Shown here: positions 21,966 through 31,748 of the stretch, piece after piece
Numbering within the stretch: position 1 is the first letter of the stretch
Layout of the letters: every line of letters begins with the position of its first letter
From: Bifiguratus adelaidae
Lineage: Eukaryota > Mucoromycota > Endogonomycetes > Endogonales
Length of the DNA: 55,088 nt
Assembly: GCA_002261195.1 (NCBI GenBank)
Contig: MVBO01000099.1
Coordinates: 1 to 55,088, forward strand
Reading direction: 5' to 3'
The notes under the pieces: generated by a model
Told to the model about the DNA's origin: nothing
Database searches by the model: none
What the model saw: only the letters and a program-made list of their open reading frames with translations
Position numbers and translations under genes: made by a program

Positions 21966-22664
21966 ATGTCGGAGGTGAGTGGACGTGCTGATTCTCGAGA
22001 CGTTTGCATATTGATTGAGCCTGATCGGCAGGATCCTTGGCAAGTACGCGACGACTCAAACGAGACAGAGACGACCGAACCGGCTAGAAATGTAGACCGT
22101 GGTGCTGCCGTGCCACGCTGGCAGCTGCGAACGCTTCGAGAAGATCAAGACCGCGAGTCGCACTTGAATAAGTTAGGTACGCTGTTGAACAGGGGGTGTA
22201 CGCCATGCACGGCGTCTGACGCGGTTCTTGTCTCCTTTCTAGCTAGCCGCTTACATAAACTCAAGAAATCCGGGACGCGCGATACATCACCTTCTCCAAG
22301 ACATGAGCTCAGCGAGGATGAGATGTCTACTCACTCGTATGATCCGGATGAATCGGATGAAGGATTGTACTTGCTCTGGGATTCCAAACGACGATCCAGA
22401 TACAATACAGAACGAGTGTTGAGACCGTTGGCAAGTGGCCTGGAAGATGCGTCAGATGTGTCAGATGCTCCGTCCAATGACCGGGCCCATCCTGCCATAA
22501 CACACAACGCCGTTCTTTCGGATTCCTCGAGTGTAGCCAGTGCCGATGCCACGACCGAGGCCTTACGCGATGCCATCAAGCACAAAAAGTCTGCTAGTCA
22601 ATATACTCCGTCTTATTTCAGCACGTTATTCTCTTGTTGTTGTTGCGTCGACAGCGACGACTGA
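21966..22664 (+). CDS. Unknown acidic protein with C-terminal CCCC cluster
   Basis: The frame is open for 232 codons, but bases 22177-22242 form a good 66-nt intron (TTAG|GTACGC ... TCTCCTTTCTAG). Splicing leaves the frame open and gives 210 residues. Because 66 is a multiple of three, both spliced and retained forms code for protein. Most of the chain is disordered and rich in Ser, Asp, Glu and Arg. The C-terminus is FSTLFSCCCCVDSDD, a hydrophobic patch plus four cysteines that suggests palmitoylation and membrane attachment. No family is recognised. Confidence 0.6.
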   Translation: MSEVSGRADSRDVCILIEPDRQDPWQVRDDSNETETTEPARNVDRGAAVPRWQLRTLREDQDRESHLNKLGTLLNRGCTPCTASDAVLVSFLASRLHKLKKSGTRDTSPSPRHELSEDEMSTHSYDPDESDEGLYLLWDSKRRSRYNTERVLRPLASGLEDASDVSDAPSNDRAHPAITHNAVLSDSSSVASADATTEALRDAIKHKKSASQYTPSYFSTLFSCCCCVDSDD

Positions 22665-23258
22665 CAACCATATATACCTCGGCAGCGTAAAGCTATGTAG
22701 ATACCATGTACAAGTACACCCCGCTGTTCTGTTTCCTCCCTATGATCTTTCCGGTCTGGATAACGTGGATGCACACGTACCCGCAATGGCTTCGTTTGGC
22801 ATGAGATTCAGATCGATGCTTATGGTTTAGGAACGCTTGGAGAGAATGCACCCGAGAAACCAGGAATTGTCCAAATATGGACAATACAATAGTGCGGGGT
22901 AATGGATCCACCAGAGTGCCAGAGGAACAAGCGCTGGTGAGACAAGGGGTCGTCAGTCTCCAGGGAACGGCATGACCATCCGAGAAGACAGAACTACTGG
23001 CGGGCTGGCTTGGAATACCCTAAGTTCAAACACAAACACGCCAAAGCATTGTCATCCAGGCCGGTTCCCATGCACAAGCAGTCGGTGGGTCCGATCGGTA
23101 GATCCTAAATGCAGGTCTCAGAGCCTATGCCGTGTATGGTCAATTACCTACAACAAAGGACGTTCTCACGCTCACATCCTCATCGGTCATCCTGAATAAG
23201 TTCATACGCCATAGGATATATATAACGGAATGGCGTGCCGTCCGAAGGGCGCGTGAAC
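22665..23258. other. Intergenic, ADH promoter region
   Basis: No gene is supported in these 594 bases. They hold the 3' end of the CCCC-protein transcript and the promoter of the alcohol dehydrogenase. Confidence 0.45.
23214..23224 (+). promoter_or_regulatory. TATA box of the ADH gene
   Basis: The sequence atatatataac lies about 35-45 bp upstream of the ADH ATG. It is the only strong TATA in the gap and suggests a highly expressed gene with a very short 5' leader. Confidence 0.5.
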
Positions 23259-24487
23259 ATGAACGGGGTAGCAGATATCCCGAAGACACAGGAAGCAGCC
23301 TTGACCGAGGTTCACAAGCAGGGACTTGTCTTTCGAGACATTCCTGTGCAGGAACCCGGCAATGATCAAGTGTTGGTGAAAATTATGGCGTAGGTGTTGT
23401 AGAGCGATAGGTCTGGTGTCATGCTCACGGTGTATGGGCTGGGCTTTACATGTAGATCTGGCGTTTGTCACAGCGATTTGCATAGTTCGGATGGTAATCA
23501 TTCGTGTTTTATCTACCATGGTGACTGACCAGGTATATAGGCGATTGGCCCTTTCCGACCAAGGAAAACTGTATCGGAGGCCATGAAGGTGCAGGCGTCG
23601 TCACCAAACTCGGGTCTCACGTCACCCACCTCAAGGTAGGCGATCGCGTCGGTATCGTCTGGCTTCATTCGGCCTGTGGACAATGCGAGTACTGTGTCAG
23701 CGGTCGTGAAACGACTTGTCCCCTTCAACAAACGTCCGGGTACTCGACCGACGGTACCTTTCAACAATATGCGCTTGCCAAAGCAAGTCATGTCGTCAAA
23801 TTGCCTGATAGCTTGAGCGATATCGAAGCGGCGCCCATTCTTTGCGCCGGCGTGACGGTGTACAAGGGATTGAAGGAGTCGAATGTCCGTCCGGGTCAGT
23901 TTATGGTTGTCGTCGGTGCTGGTGGTGGATTGGGCCATTTGGCGGTACAATATGCCAAGGTAGGCGGATCGCAAAGGTCGGCGATATCATTCAAGCAGGC
24001 TTAGGCGATGGGTATGCTGGTCATTGGTGTCGATGAGGGTGAAGAAAAGGCCACGTTGTGCAAAGACCTCGGTGCTGATTACTTTATCGATTTCACCCTG
24101 GAGGACGTCACGGCCCAGGTCAATGAGATTACGCGAGGTGGGGCTCACGGTATCCTTGTAGCTGCCGCATCCAATAAACCCTACTCCGAGGCGATTGGGT
24201 ACCTACGTAGCCATGGTACGTTGGTCTGCATTGGATTACCCGCCGAAGCCATGCTACACGCCTCGGTATTTTTGATTGTTGCCAAATGTCTCGTTATCAA
24301 GGGATCGGCTGTAGGCACACGTCAAGATGTAGTCGAAGCATTGGATTTCGCTGCTCGTGGTTTGGTCAAGACCATTCACACTTTGGAAAAGTTTGAAAAC
24401 CTCAACGATGTCTTTGACAAGATGAGAAAAGGCAAGATTGCCGGAAGAACGGTTGTGGATATGACCCCGATCCACGACGCGGCATAA
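23259..24487 (+). CDS. ADH1: Zinc-containing alcohol dehydrogenase (yeast ADH1 type)
   Basis: Four exons (23259-23389, 23456-23493, 23541-23959, 24005-24487) give 356 residues. It interconverts ethanol and acetaldehyde with NAD(H). The catalytic zinc ligands are in SGVCHSDLH, GGHEGAG and APILCAGVTVYKG. The structural zinc is held by the four Cys of CGQCEYCVSGRETTC, and the NAD fold has GAGGGLGHLAVQYAK. GYSTDGTFQQYA and ARGLVKTIHT match cytosolic fungal ADHs. The N-terminus has no targeting signal. Exon 2 is only 38 nt and carries the first zinc-ligand motif. It is convergent with STE50, with 84 bp between stops. Confidence 0.95.
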
Positions 24488-24571
24488 TGGGATGCTATGT
24501 GGATGCCTTGCTTGGCTGGCCAAAGCGCTTATTTGTATGATGTATATACACACGACAATGGGACGATGAAT

Positions 24572-26580
24572 TCACTTTTTACTGCTATCGTTGGATGAAG
24601 CGTCCTTGGGCGATCCGTTTGAGGAGTCCATGAAGGAGGCAATGGCCTCAGCCATACCATTTTCTAAGCCTAAATCGTAGTGGTCGGGGTTATTTGGAGG
24701 TTTGGAGGGTGTCGATGGAGCTGCCGGCTCGGTCACGCGCACTGTGATAGGTGGGGTAAGTGGTTGGCCAGTCTTTGCACGCTCAGGTGGGTGTCCGGGG
24801 CTTTCACCACCGCTGGCGGCAGAAGGGTGTGACGTCGCCTGGGATGGCGTGATGGTTCCTTCTCGATCACGCAGGGTGTGCAAGGATGTGGTGGAGGCGT
24901 TGTATTTCTGACTATAAGAGCTATTGGAGGTCGGTGTGGATTTTGATGGCTCACGAAGTGATTGATTTCTCACCGCGGTTGCCGCTGTATTGGCCGGGGA
25001 ATTAAGTAATATAGGTCTGGCGTCCTTGATGTGCTTTAACTGGAAAGACGGGTTGCGCTTGGATTGATTTAGTTTTTGAAGTAGCCGTAGTGGTTTCTCA
25101 TCATGATTCAACGACCGTTCAACTAGAATGCCATGTGTTATAATTGCGTCTTTCTTGGCCAACTCCAAATTAAAGGGGTCATTACCTGTCGTACCATCGT
25201 CTCCAACATAACGGATCCACAAGGCATACTGCCGCCAGTCATCATTGATCTTATACTTTCTTAACGCGTGAATCAAGACCTTCGTACACGGATCATCCAG
25301 CGAGGCGCGAACATTCTTTGAAGATGGATCTCCGAGCTCCTTGCAAGAATTAATCTTTTCGTCACCGTAGACTTTGATGGCACCTCCATCATGTATGTTC
25401 ACACTCGGTGTTGTACTTGAGGCCTGCAAACTTTCTATTAGAATCTCATCCCCTAGCAGCCCTTTCAACAGCACGTACGTCTTCCCACACGGGCGGATCC
25501 TGGAACAGCCGGCCTGATCGATGAGAGCCATAAGGATCGTGGGGAGAATGTGGAGATGGTGGAACGTTATTGAGGTGGCTTTCGCTCGAGTTCATGATGG
25601 TCGGACCAGGTGATCGTGCAGTGGAAGGGGAAAGATGGCTGTTAGGTAGTCTATTCAGACTGACAGTACTACCGTTGGGTAAGCGGGGACGGCGGGAATT
25701 GAGAGGTGAGGTGGCGTTCATGGGTGCCGAATAGGGACTATTGGAATGTGCAGGCTCGGGTATAGGTAATGGCTGTTCATGTCGTTCAGTCACATCTGAG
25801 CAATTTTGCGTGCATCCCCTTCTTACCTGATGTTCTTTGGCCATGCGCCATATAGCGGTCATCTCTTCACGTACTTTGACAAGCTCATTGTTGAGTCTGT
25901 TCACATCTTGTCGCAATCCATTAATGATGTTATCTGAATACATGTCGTGTGAGCCTATCTGTGTACAGAAGCACGCAGGGCCGTACCTCTTTCTTGAATC
26001 ATGGTTTCGAACCGTCTCAGCTCCGAGTTTGCCAGCCCTGTATGTACATCCTATTCCCGTGTGAGCGTTGACGATGTAAAAAAAAGAAGCAAATGGTTGC
26101 TCTGGTGGACTTACAACAACGTTCTCCAGCTCTGTACCTGTTACGCAATATGAGTAAGGCCAACGACGAGTCGGAAGTCACTTACTCGGCGGTACATAGT
26201 CACCCTCCTGGATTGGTATGTTTTGCCCTACTTTCAAGTGATATATCGCTCGCAAGATAGCAATCCGCTTGCCGAGTGAATGAACCGACAAATCCCTCAA
26301 CGTCTCGTGATCTAGGTGTATCAAGACGTCACCGGTGATACCTTGTTCTAGTTCGATGTCAGTGTCAGTCCATGCAAAAGAGGCCATGGGAATGATCGCA
26401 CATACCTCGGAAATGCTTATCATAGGCCGAAAAGCCAAGATGGGCCAGCCAGGCAGACACCCGACTGACGTCCCATTTCGTTACGGAATCCATATCATGG
26501 GGGGACGGAGCCTTGGTATGAAAGTAGGGATATGTCTCGGCCAGCGTTAAAGGAGAAGCTATTAATTCTTTAGCCGACAT
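24572..26580 (-). CDS. STE50: Ste50-like MAPK adaptor (SAM + Ras-association domains)
   Basis: Six exons (26580-26406, 26347-26186, 26137-26115, 26050-25987, 25933-25479, 25423-24572) give 576 residues; an in-frame ATG at 26613 would add 11. Ste50 links Cdc42 and the MAPKKK Ste11 in mating, filamentation and osmotic signalling. The SAM domain spans about 35-108 (WDVSRVSAWLAHLGFSAYDKH, then GDVLIHLDHETLRDLSVHSLG). A coiled coil follows (INGLRQDVNRLNNELVKVREEM), then the RA domain about 305-415 (AIKVYGD, CTKVLIHALRKYKINDDWRQ, LNHDEKPLRLLQKL). The rest is disordered. No SH3 domain follows the RA domain, unlike Ubc2-type basidiomycete adaptors. Exon 3 is a 23-nt microexon. Confidence 0.93.
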
Positions 26581-26613
26581 TGTCTCTATTACAGTTGTTG
26601 GATACCAAGGCAT

Positions 26614-27164
26614 TGGCAAGGCTATGGCCAATGTGGAGTGCCCCTGGAGCGCATACAGGGGTTATGGGATGCTCACTGCGTGGCTGAGCCAAGTACATAA
26701 TGAGCCTTAGTGGCATGTCCTAATAGATTACGACCTCGTGACCAGTCCAGGTGGTTAAAGAGGACAGCATCCGAGAATGTCCATGACGCACGTTGTGTGG
26801 CAAAGCACCGATTGAACGAATGACACTGCAAGATACGGTTCCACAACCGTCGGCTTGTAAAGGTCAAATGATGGAATGCGCAGCCAATTTGGCAAGCCAA
26901 TGTAGTCAGAGTATGCTCAAAACACGCACGGTGAGTGGTGGGTGACCATTCTAGGAAATGGCGCGAAAGAGAACTTGGCCGACGTCGAGGCGCGTCGATA
27001 ACGATGACACCAGGGCCGTGAGTCATACTCTCGCCAAGGGGCATAAATACCGGCGCAGTCTGGGAGAGGGCTCACTCACCAGCAGCCGCTTTCACCCCTC
27101 CCTTCTCCCGCCTGTTTTACCTATCATCCGTCCTTTTCCTATCGATCAGTCCACCTCCTCTGGG
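26614..27164. other. Intergenic, divergent promoters
   Basis: These 551 bases lie between the STE50 start and the next plus-strand gene. A TATA-like cataaatac at 27041-27049, followed by a CT-rich stretch at 27086-27160, looks like the promoter and leader of the downstream gene. No coding sequence is supported upstream of 27165. Confidence 0.45.
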
Positions 27165-27773
27165 ATGGCCCTTGCCACCGATATTGACCTCGCACGATAC
27201 GCCTTGCCCCCCGAGAAACGGTCCCGCCTTCCTACCGCTCGCTCATGGCCTCAGAGGTCCCTATCGCCCAAGGATCACCCACTGTTGCATCCCTTCTTTA
27301 AACTCAAGGCGGCCAAAGACCGCGGGTCCGGTCTGGCCGCGCAACTCCTTCGACGGGGTCAAAGCTTCCAGGGCCGAAGCATTCCCTTTTCTCTCCTAAC
27401 GGACGTGGCCTGGGTCATGGGCGAAGAGCCAGGCCAAGCGACCGTCAACCCCAATTGGGGTTGTCATCAAAGATTCAAGGCTATCCCGACAGAAGAGGGT
27501 TCTTGGATTGAGCTCCCGGTGGCCTTGGATCTTCCCGTGGCTCTACAACCCGTCCTGTTGTCCATCAAGCTTCGTATCCCCGGTAGAGACACAATGACGA
27601 TTCATGCCCAAAACCAAGCCATTGGGCTCACCTACGGAGAAATCTTGCGGGTCTTATACGTCGCCACCAAGGGCAACACGTCCGTACAGAGGCAATACTT
27701 TGATGGCCTCATGCTTGAATCCCCCTCGAGCCGCGACAAACCCACTTACCATGTGAACCTGAGCCCTCTTTAG
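27165..27773 (+). CDS. Unknown protein, weakly DUF6699-like
   Basis: A single-exon gene. The open frame begins upstream at 26958, but the TATA-like box and CT-rich leader point to the ATG at 27165 (MALATDIDLARYALPPE), giving 202 residues. The first half is Pro/Arg-rich (LPTARSWPQRSLSP, HPLLHPFF). The second half looks folded: LPVALDLPVALQPVLLSIKL followed by AIGLTYGEILRVLYVAT. This resembles the beta-strand-plus-helix pattern of DUF6699 proteins of basidiomycetes, but I rate that as weak. The function is unknown. Confidence 0.6.
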   Translation: MALATDIDLARYALPPEKRSRLPTARSWPQRSLSPKDHPLLHPFFKLKAAKDRGSGLAAQLLRRGQSFQGRSIPFSLLTDVAWVMGEEPGQATVNPNWGCHQRFKAIPTEEGSWIELPVALDLPVALQPVLLSIKLRIPGRDTMTIHAQNQAIGLTYGEILRVLYVATKGNTSVQRQYFDGLMLESPSSRDKPTYHVNLSPL

Positions 27774-28032
27774 CTTCGGATGCGGATGGACGATGTACAT
27801 ATTGACAACTTGTGGGTACGGCGAAGTATTCCATCGACTTACGGCGCAAACGCATCGATTGGACCTTGTATACATCTATAGGATATCTCCTTTCACCTGT
27901 TGTATATACTAGTCGTTGAACTGCTATACGATATAGGAATAGCTGGGTGTATAGTCTATATTAGAACACCATGTACATAGTCTTACTAGTCTATATCATT
28001 GTACAAAATGACACGACGCTCGTTGCCTTGGT

Positions 28033-28882
28033 TTAGATGAGCACACCCACATATTCACTTCTCGGGTATCTCGACACGAGATCCGGCCATTGGACCAAAA
28101 AGCGATCGACGATGGGATACAAGAGCTTGCCGGTCAAGGAAAGCGTTTTGACGCGAGCGAACGATTCGACATAGACAATCTGGATATCCTTGATACCCAA
28201 TACCTTTGAAGGTGATGAGCACAAAAGAAGCTTCTCTCCAATGGCGCGCTTACCTTGGCCATACACGCTGTCAGGGCTACAGCGACACAGTTCCCCGGTC
28301 CATTGCACAATACCTTGGAGAGTATAAGTCACGAGCATATAGAGGGCAAGTTGTCCATCCTACCAGATCAGGAAGCCGTAAAGCCAAGACTTGTACGCAA
28401 GAGATCAAGGTGCGTGACAGCGTAAAGGGTGCCGTCCATTTGGATTGACCCACAGCACGCGCTCTCGGTACAGTGACGAGTTCAAACTGCCAAACCATCG
28501 GTCAAAACAAGATCCAATACCCCTCATACCTACATCCTGTCCTTCGATGCCTCCTCGTTGACTTTCCATGGCGCGAGCCTTCTTGCCGGACAGCGGATCA
28601 TCATCGCCTACGATATAGTGACGACGGTGGTATCGTTGCAAGTCCAACGACTGCAACAGCTGCAACATCTCGGCCGTATGTCCGCCTTTGTGGTGAAGGT
28701 CAGCTTGAGGTGTGATGTGGGACCAAAGGCTTACCTGAACCCAGGACAATAAGCGTTTCAACCATTGCGTCGGCCTTTCGGTGAACTTTGCGACGAGAAC
28801 GCATCAAGAGGACCCATGCTATGCGCAAGCTCAAACCAAGGATAAGCAAGGCGCACACGCTCACGATTGAGAGGAGTGACAT
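28033..28882 (-). CDS. ALG14: UDP-GlcNAc transferase subunit Alg14
   Basis: Five exons (28882-28735, 28685-28534, 28486-28364, 28313-28254, 28203-28033) give 217 residues, the usual size. Alg14 is the ER membrane anchor of the Alg13/Alg14 transferase that adds the second GlcNAc to the dolichol precursor of N-glycans. An N-terminal membrane segment (LLSIVSVCALLILGLSLRI) precedes VLGSGGHTAEMLQLL, RHYIVGDDD, VPRARAVGQS, VLCNGPGNCVAVAL, IQIVYVESFARVKTLSLTGK and DRFLVQWPDL. The start at 28882 is the first ATG and opens directly onto the membrane segment. Confidence 0.96.
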
Positions 28883-29053
28883 GCTAGCCCATCCCTTCGT
28901 TACGCGTAATTTCAAAAGGGTTGACAGACAATGAAATCACATCCACTTTTCACGCAACAGACACGCCATGCCATCGCCTCACGCTTACAGAGCACGCGTA
29001 AGGGCAGCACTTGTTCATGGCAGTACGGTAGTATTCAAGAAATGTTACATGCA

Positions 29054-31169
29054 TCAGAACTTGTCGGCAAGATAGTCGTCTTCCTTCACATATGCCGTGA
29101 CAACCGTGCGTTCTGCAAATTTGCGACCGGCCAAGGCCTTCATGGCCGTGTTTGCTTGTTCCTTGTCCTCGTACCTAATGAGGATCTATATGGCGGAAGC
29201 GTCAGTCCCCAACGGTAGATGAACAATGTGCAATTATTACCTTTCCAACTCCGGGTACCATCTCGCCTGATTTAGGTCTCGGTATCTTCATGTCCACAAT
29301 GGTGCCAAACTTTGAACACTCTTCCTTGATGTCTTCACAAATGTCTATACACAAAACGTGAGCTCGGGGACGTGGACAAGAATGCGCACATACCATTATA
29401 CTCTTCCTCATCTTCCAGTTCCTCCGGAGTGATCATGTTAAGTAATTGCAACACTCGGGTGGATGTATCTTCGGGAGTTGCGCCTGGAACAGGTATCATC
29501 ATTCCCATACCCATCATTGGAATGGGCAAAGCACCGCCCAGTGGCATCTTGTTTGCACCGATACTGGCACGTTGTACGACGAGTTTACGGTCTCCTAACG
29601 GCAGGTCGTTCAAACCCTCGCAAGCGACATCTGTCACAGCTGGATCCACGTATTCGCAAAAGGCAAAACCTTTGGATTGTCCGGTGGCTGTGTCTTTGAC
29701 CAAGTTGAAAGCGCGCAGTTCTCCAAACGCCTTCAGAATCTCCATGACTTGATCTTCTGTTAGGTACATCGGCAGACCGCCAATAAAGATTTTGTTGGGT
29801 GTATCGGGTACGTTGGTGGATACGACTCCGGGTACGTGTAGGGAAGGAGGCTGCGCGTAATCACCGATGTAGTCTTTTGGTCGGCGAATCTTCAAGGACT
29901 GTCCCTGGAAGTTGATGCCGTCAAAAGCCATGGCAGCTGTGGTGGTTTCCGAGGAATTGAACTAGTAGTCACGCGTCAATACAAGCATGTAGGTTGAACC
30001 TCAAACCTACCTCTACAAATGCGTAATTCTTTTCGTGATTGACTGTGACAGATATGACCGGAGGAGAGTCCACGAGACCTAGCGATTGCATCGTGCTGTT
30101 GAAGAATTCTGCAATCACGTCCTAAAAGGAATACGTGAGTTTCATGCCATATATATTGTGCGATTGGAGCTCACCTCATTGATGCCAAAGGGTATCTGTC
30201 CAACGTAAAGTCGTCGCGACTGGCGTTGTAGACTTACGCCTTGCGCAACTGGACCTGCAGCCCCTTGGCTTACGTGCGGATTCGTCATAGTCATCATGGC
30301 AAGGCGCGTAGGATCCATGCCGGGCATGGTCATTGTACCTTGACCCGGTAATGGGAAGAATCCAGAATTTTTGACCTGCTCGACCGTCATGCCTTCAAAT
30401 CCAGGTGGTGGCATGTCCCAATTTTGAAGTTTCCTTGGCCGTTTGTGCAATGGAATGATACCCTCATCTCGCTGACTTCCTCCTGCTGGACTCTCGCCGC
30501 GATCAGATCCCTTCGGCGATCGACTACGGTGTCTTCGCGATGGCCCTCTCCGGGGATCTCGGTCATCACGCTCACCACGTCCGTCCCGTCCATAGTCGCG
30601 CCTTCTTCTATCGCGATCACGATCACGATCTCGGTCTCTGTCGCGGTCCCCACGGTACCGATCTCTGTCTCTATCCCTTTCCCTATAGCGATCTCTGTCC
30701 CTGTCACGATCTCGGTAGTCTCGGTCGCGATCTCTGTGCCGACTGCTGCGATCGCGGTCACGATCTGAGGGGTCGAGATAGCCGGCGTCGTCTCTGTAAC
30801 TGCGCTCCCTATATGCAGACGAGCTCCGTGATCGATCGTAGTCATCAGGGTGGTCCTGCGGGGCTATGATGCCTCTTAGAATACACGCGAAGCTTTACCC
30901 TGCAGGCATTCAACCTACGTGGATAGTATTCTTGGGGCCTTGTGTCCAGTTCTGCACCTAACGAGTTTAGAAATGACGCTGCCATGTCTGACTTGCGCTC
31001 TACATTTCATTCACTTTTTGTCAGCATGCACTCTACTGCGACACGATCCACGTATAGACATACCTTGAGGTGGTGGAGCTCCATGTTGCTGTGCTCCATA
31101 ACCGTGAGATTGGCCTCCATTCTGATACCCATAGTGATCCGGCGGCACGTACGAGTAGCCGTCAGCCAT
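29054..31169 (-). CDS. U2AF2: Splicing factor U2AF large subunit
   Basis: Seven exons (31169-31064, 30957-30919, 30863-30175, 30121-30011, 29961-29394, 29344-29241, 29185-29054) give 582 residues. U2AF binds the pyrimidine tract at 3' splice sites and recruits U2 snRNP. After a Gly/Tyr/Gln-rich N-terminus comes a long Arg/Asp/Tyr repeat domain (RDRDRD type), the U2AF-small-subunit contact (LQNWDMPPPGFEG), RRM1 (RRLYVGQIP), RRM2 (KIFIGGLPMYLTEDQV, GFAFCEYVD) and a C-terminal UHM (MITPEELEDEEEYN, EECSKFGTIVDMKIPRP, YLADKF). The C-terminal UHM, RRMs and tail are certain. The first exon is inferred; an alternative start at 30985 inside its 106-nt intron would give 556 residues. Confidence 0.92.
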
Positions 31170-31272
31170 AAAGTGTACTTGTGCTCCGCCCTCGACTTTT
31201 AATAAGAAGGTGACGTCACGAGTTTCCTTTGAAGCTTCTTGTGTGGAGATAGCAACGAGCAGAAGAGAGTCC

Positions 31273-31748
31273 ATGACCAGTCTGGTGTCCGGAGTGATTA
31301 AACGGGCACTCAAGGACAATAATGTGGTTGTAAGTAGGGCTATAGGCAGCACAAGTCAGCTCATGAGCAAGATTTAGGTCTTCAGCAAGTCGTATTGCCC
31401 GTAAGTGTGAAGGAGAGCGAGTAAACTCACAGTCGACTCAACGAGGATGGTTGTCTAGGTTTTGCATGCGTGTCAAGGATATCTTTGATGATCACAATAT
31501 ACCCTACCATGCTATAGAACTCGATGAACGAGGTAAATGGAAGCTGCCGTTGCATATGAAGAGTCGTTTTAACCTATCTTTGCGTGATAGATGATGGTCT
31601 ATCGATACAGGAAGAGCTCAAAAAGATAACTGGACAAACTACAGTACCCAATGTGTTTATCCGACAAAAGCATATCGGTGGATGCGACGATGTTCAGCGG
31701 GCGCATGCTCAGGGCCAATTACAACAGTATTTGCAGGGCAAGCTGTGA
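31273..31748 (+). CDS. Dithiol glutaredoxin (CPFC)
   Basis: Four short exons (31273-31329, 31378-31400, 31459-31532, 31591-31748) give 103 residues. Glutaredoxins use glutathione to reduce disulfides. After splicing the chain reads VVVFSKSYCPFCMRVKDIF with the active site CPFC, then ELDERDDGLSIQEEL, TTVPNVFIRQKHIGGCDD (cis-Pro TVP and the GG-C-D glutathione site) and an ordinary C-terminal helix. The active site is split by an intron between its Pro and Phe codons, and exon 2 is a 23-nt microexon. The gene shares a roughly 100-bp divergent promoter with U2AF2. It has no targeting peptide, so it is probably cytosolic. Confidence 0.9.

Noticed and set aside
25800-25840. Possible short intron in the STE50 coiled-coil exon (GTAAGAAGGG ... 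TGCTCAG)
   Set aside because: It would be only 31 nt and would put the downstream sequence in a frame with an immediate stop; reading through is in phase.
30387-30845. 152-codon minus ORF rich in Thr/Glu/Ile
   Set aside because: It is a frame-shifted reading of the Arg/Asp repeats of U2AF2; the true frame has the RNA-binding domains.
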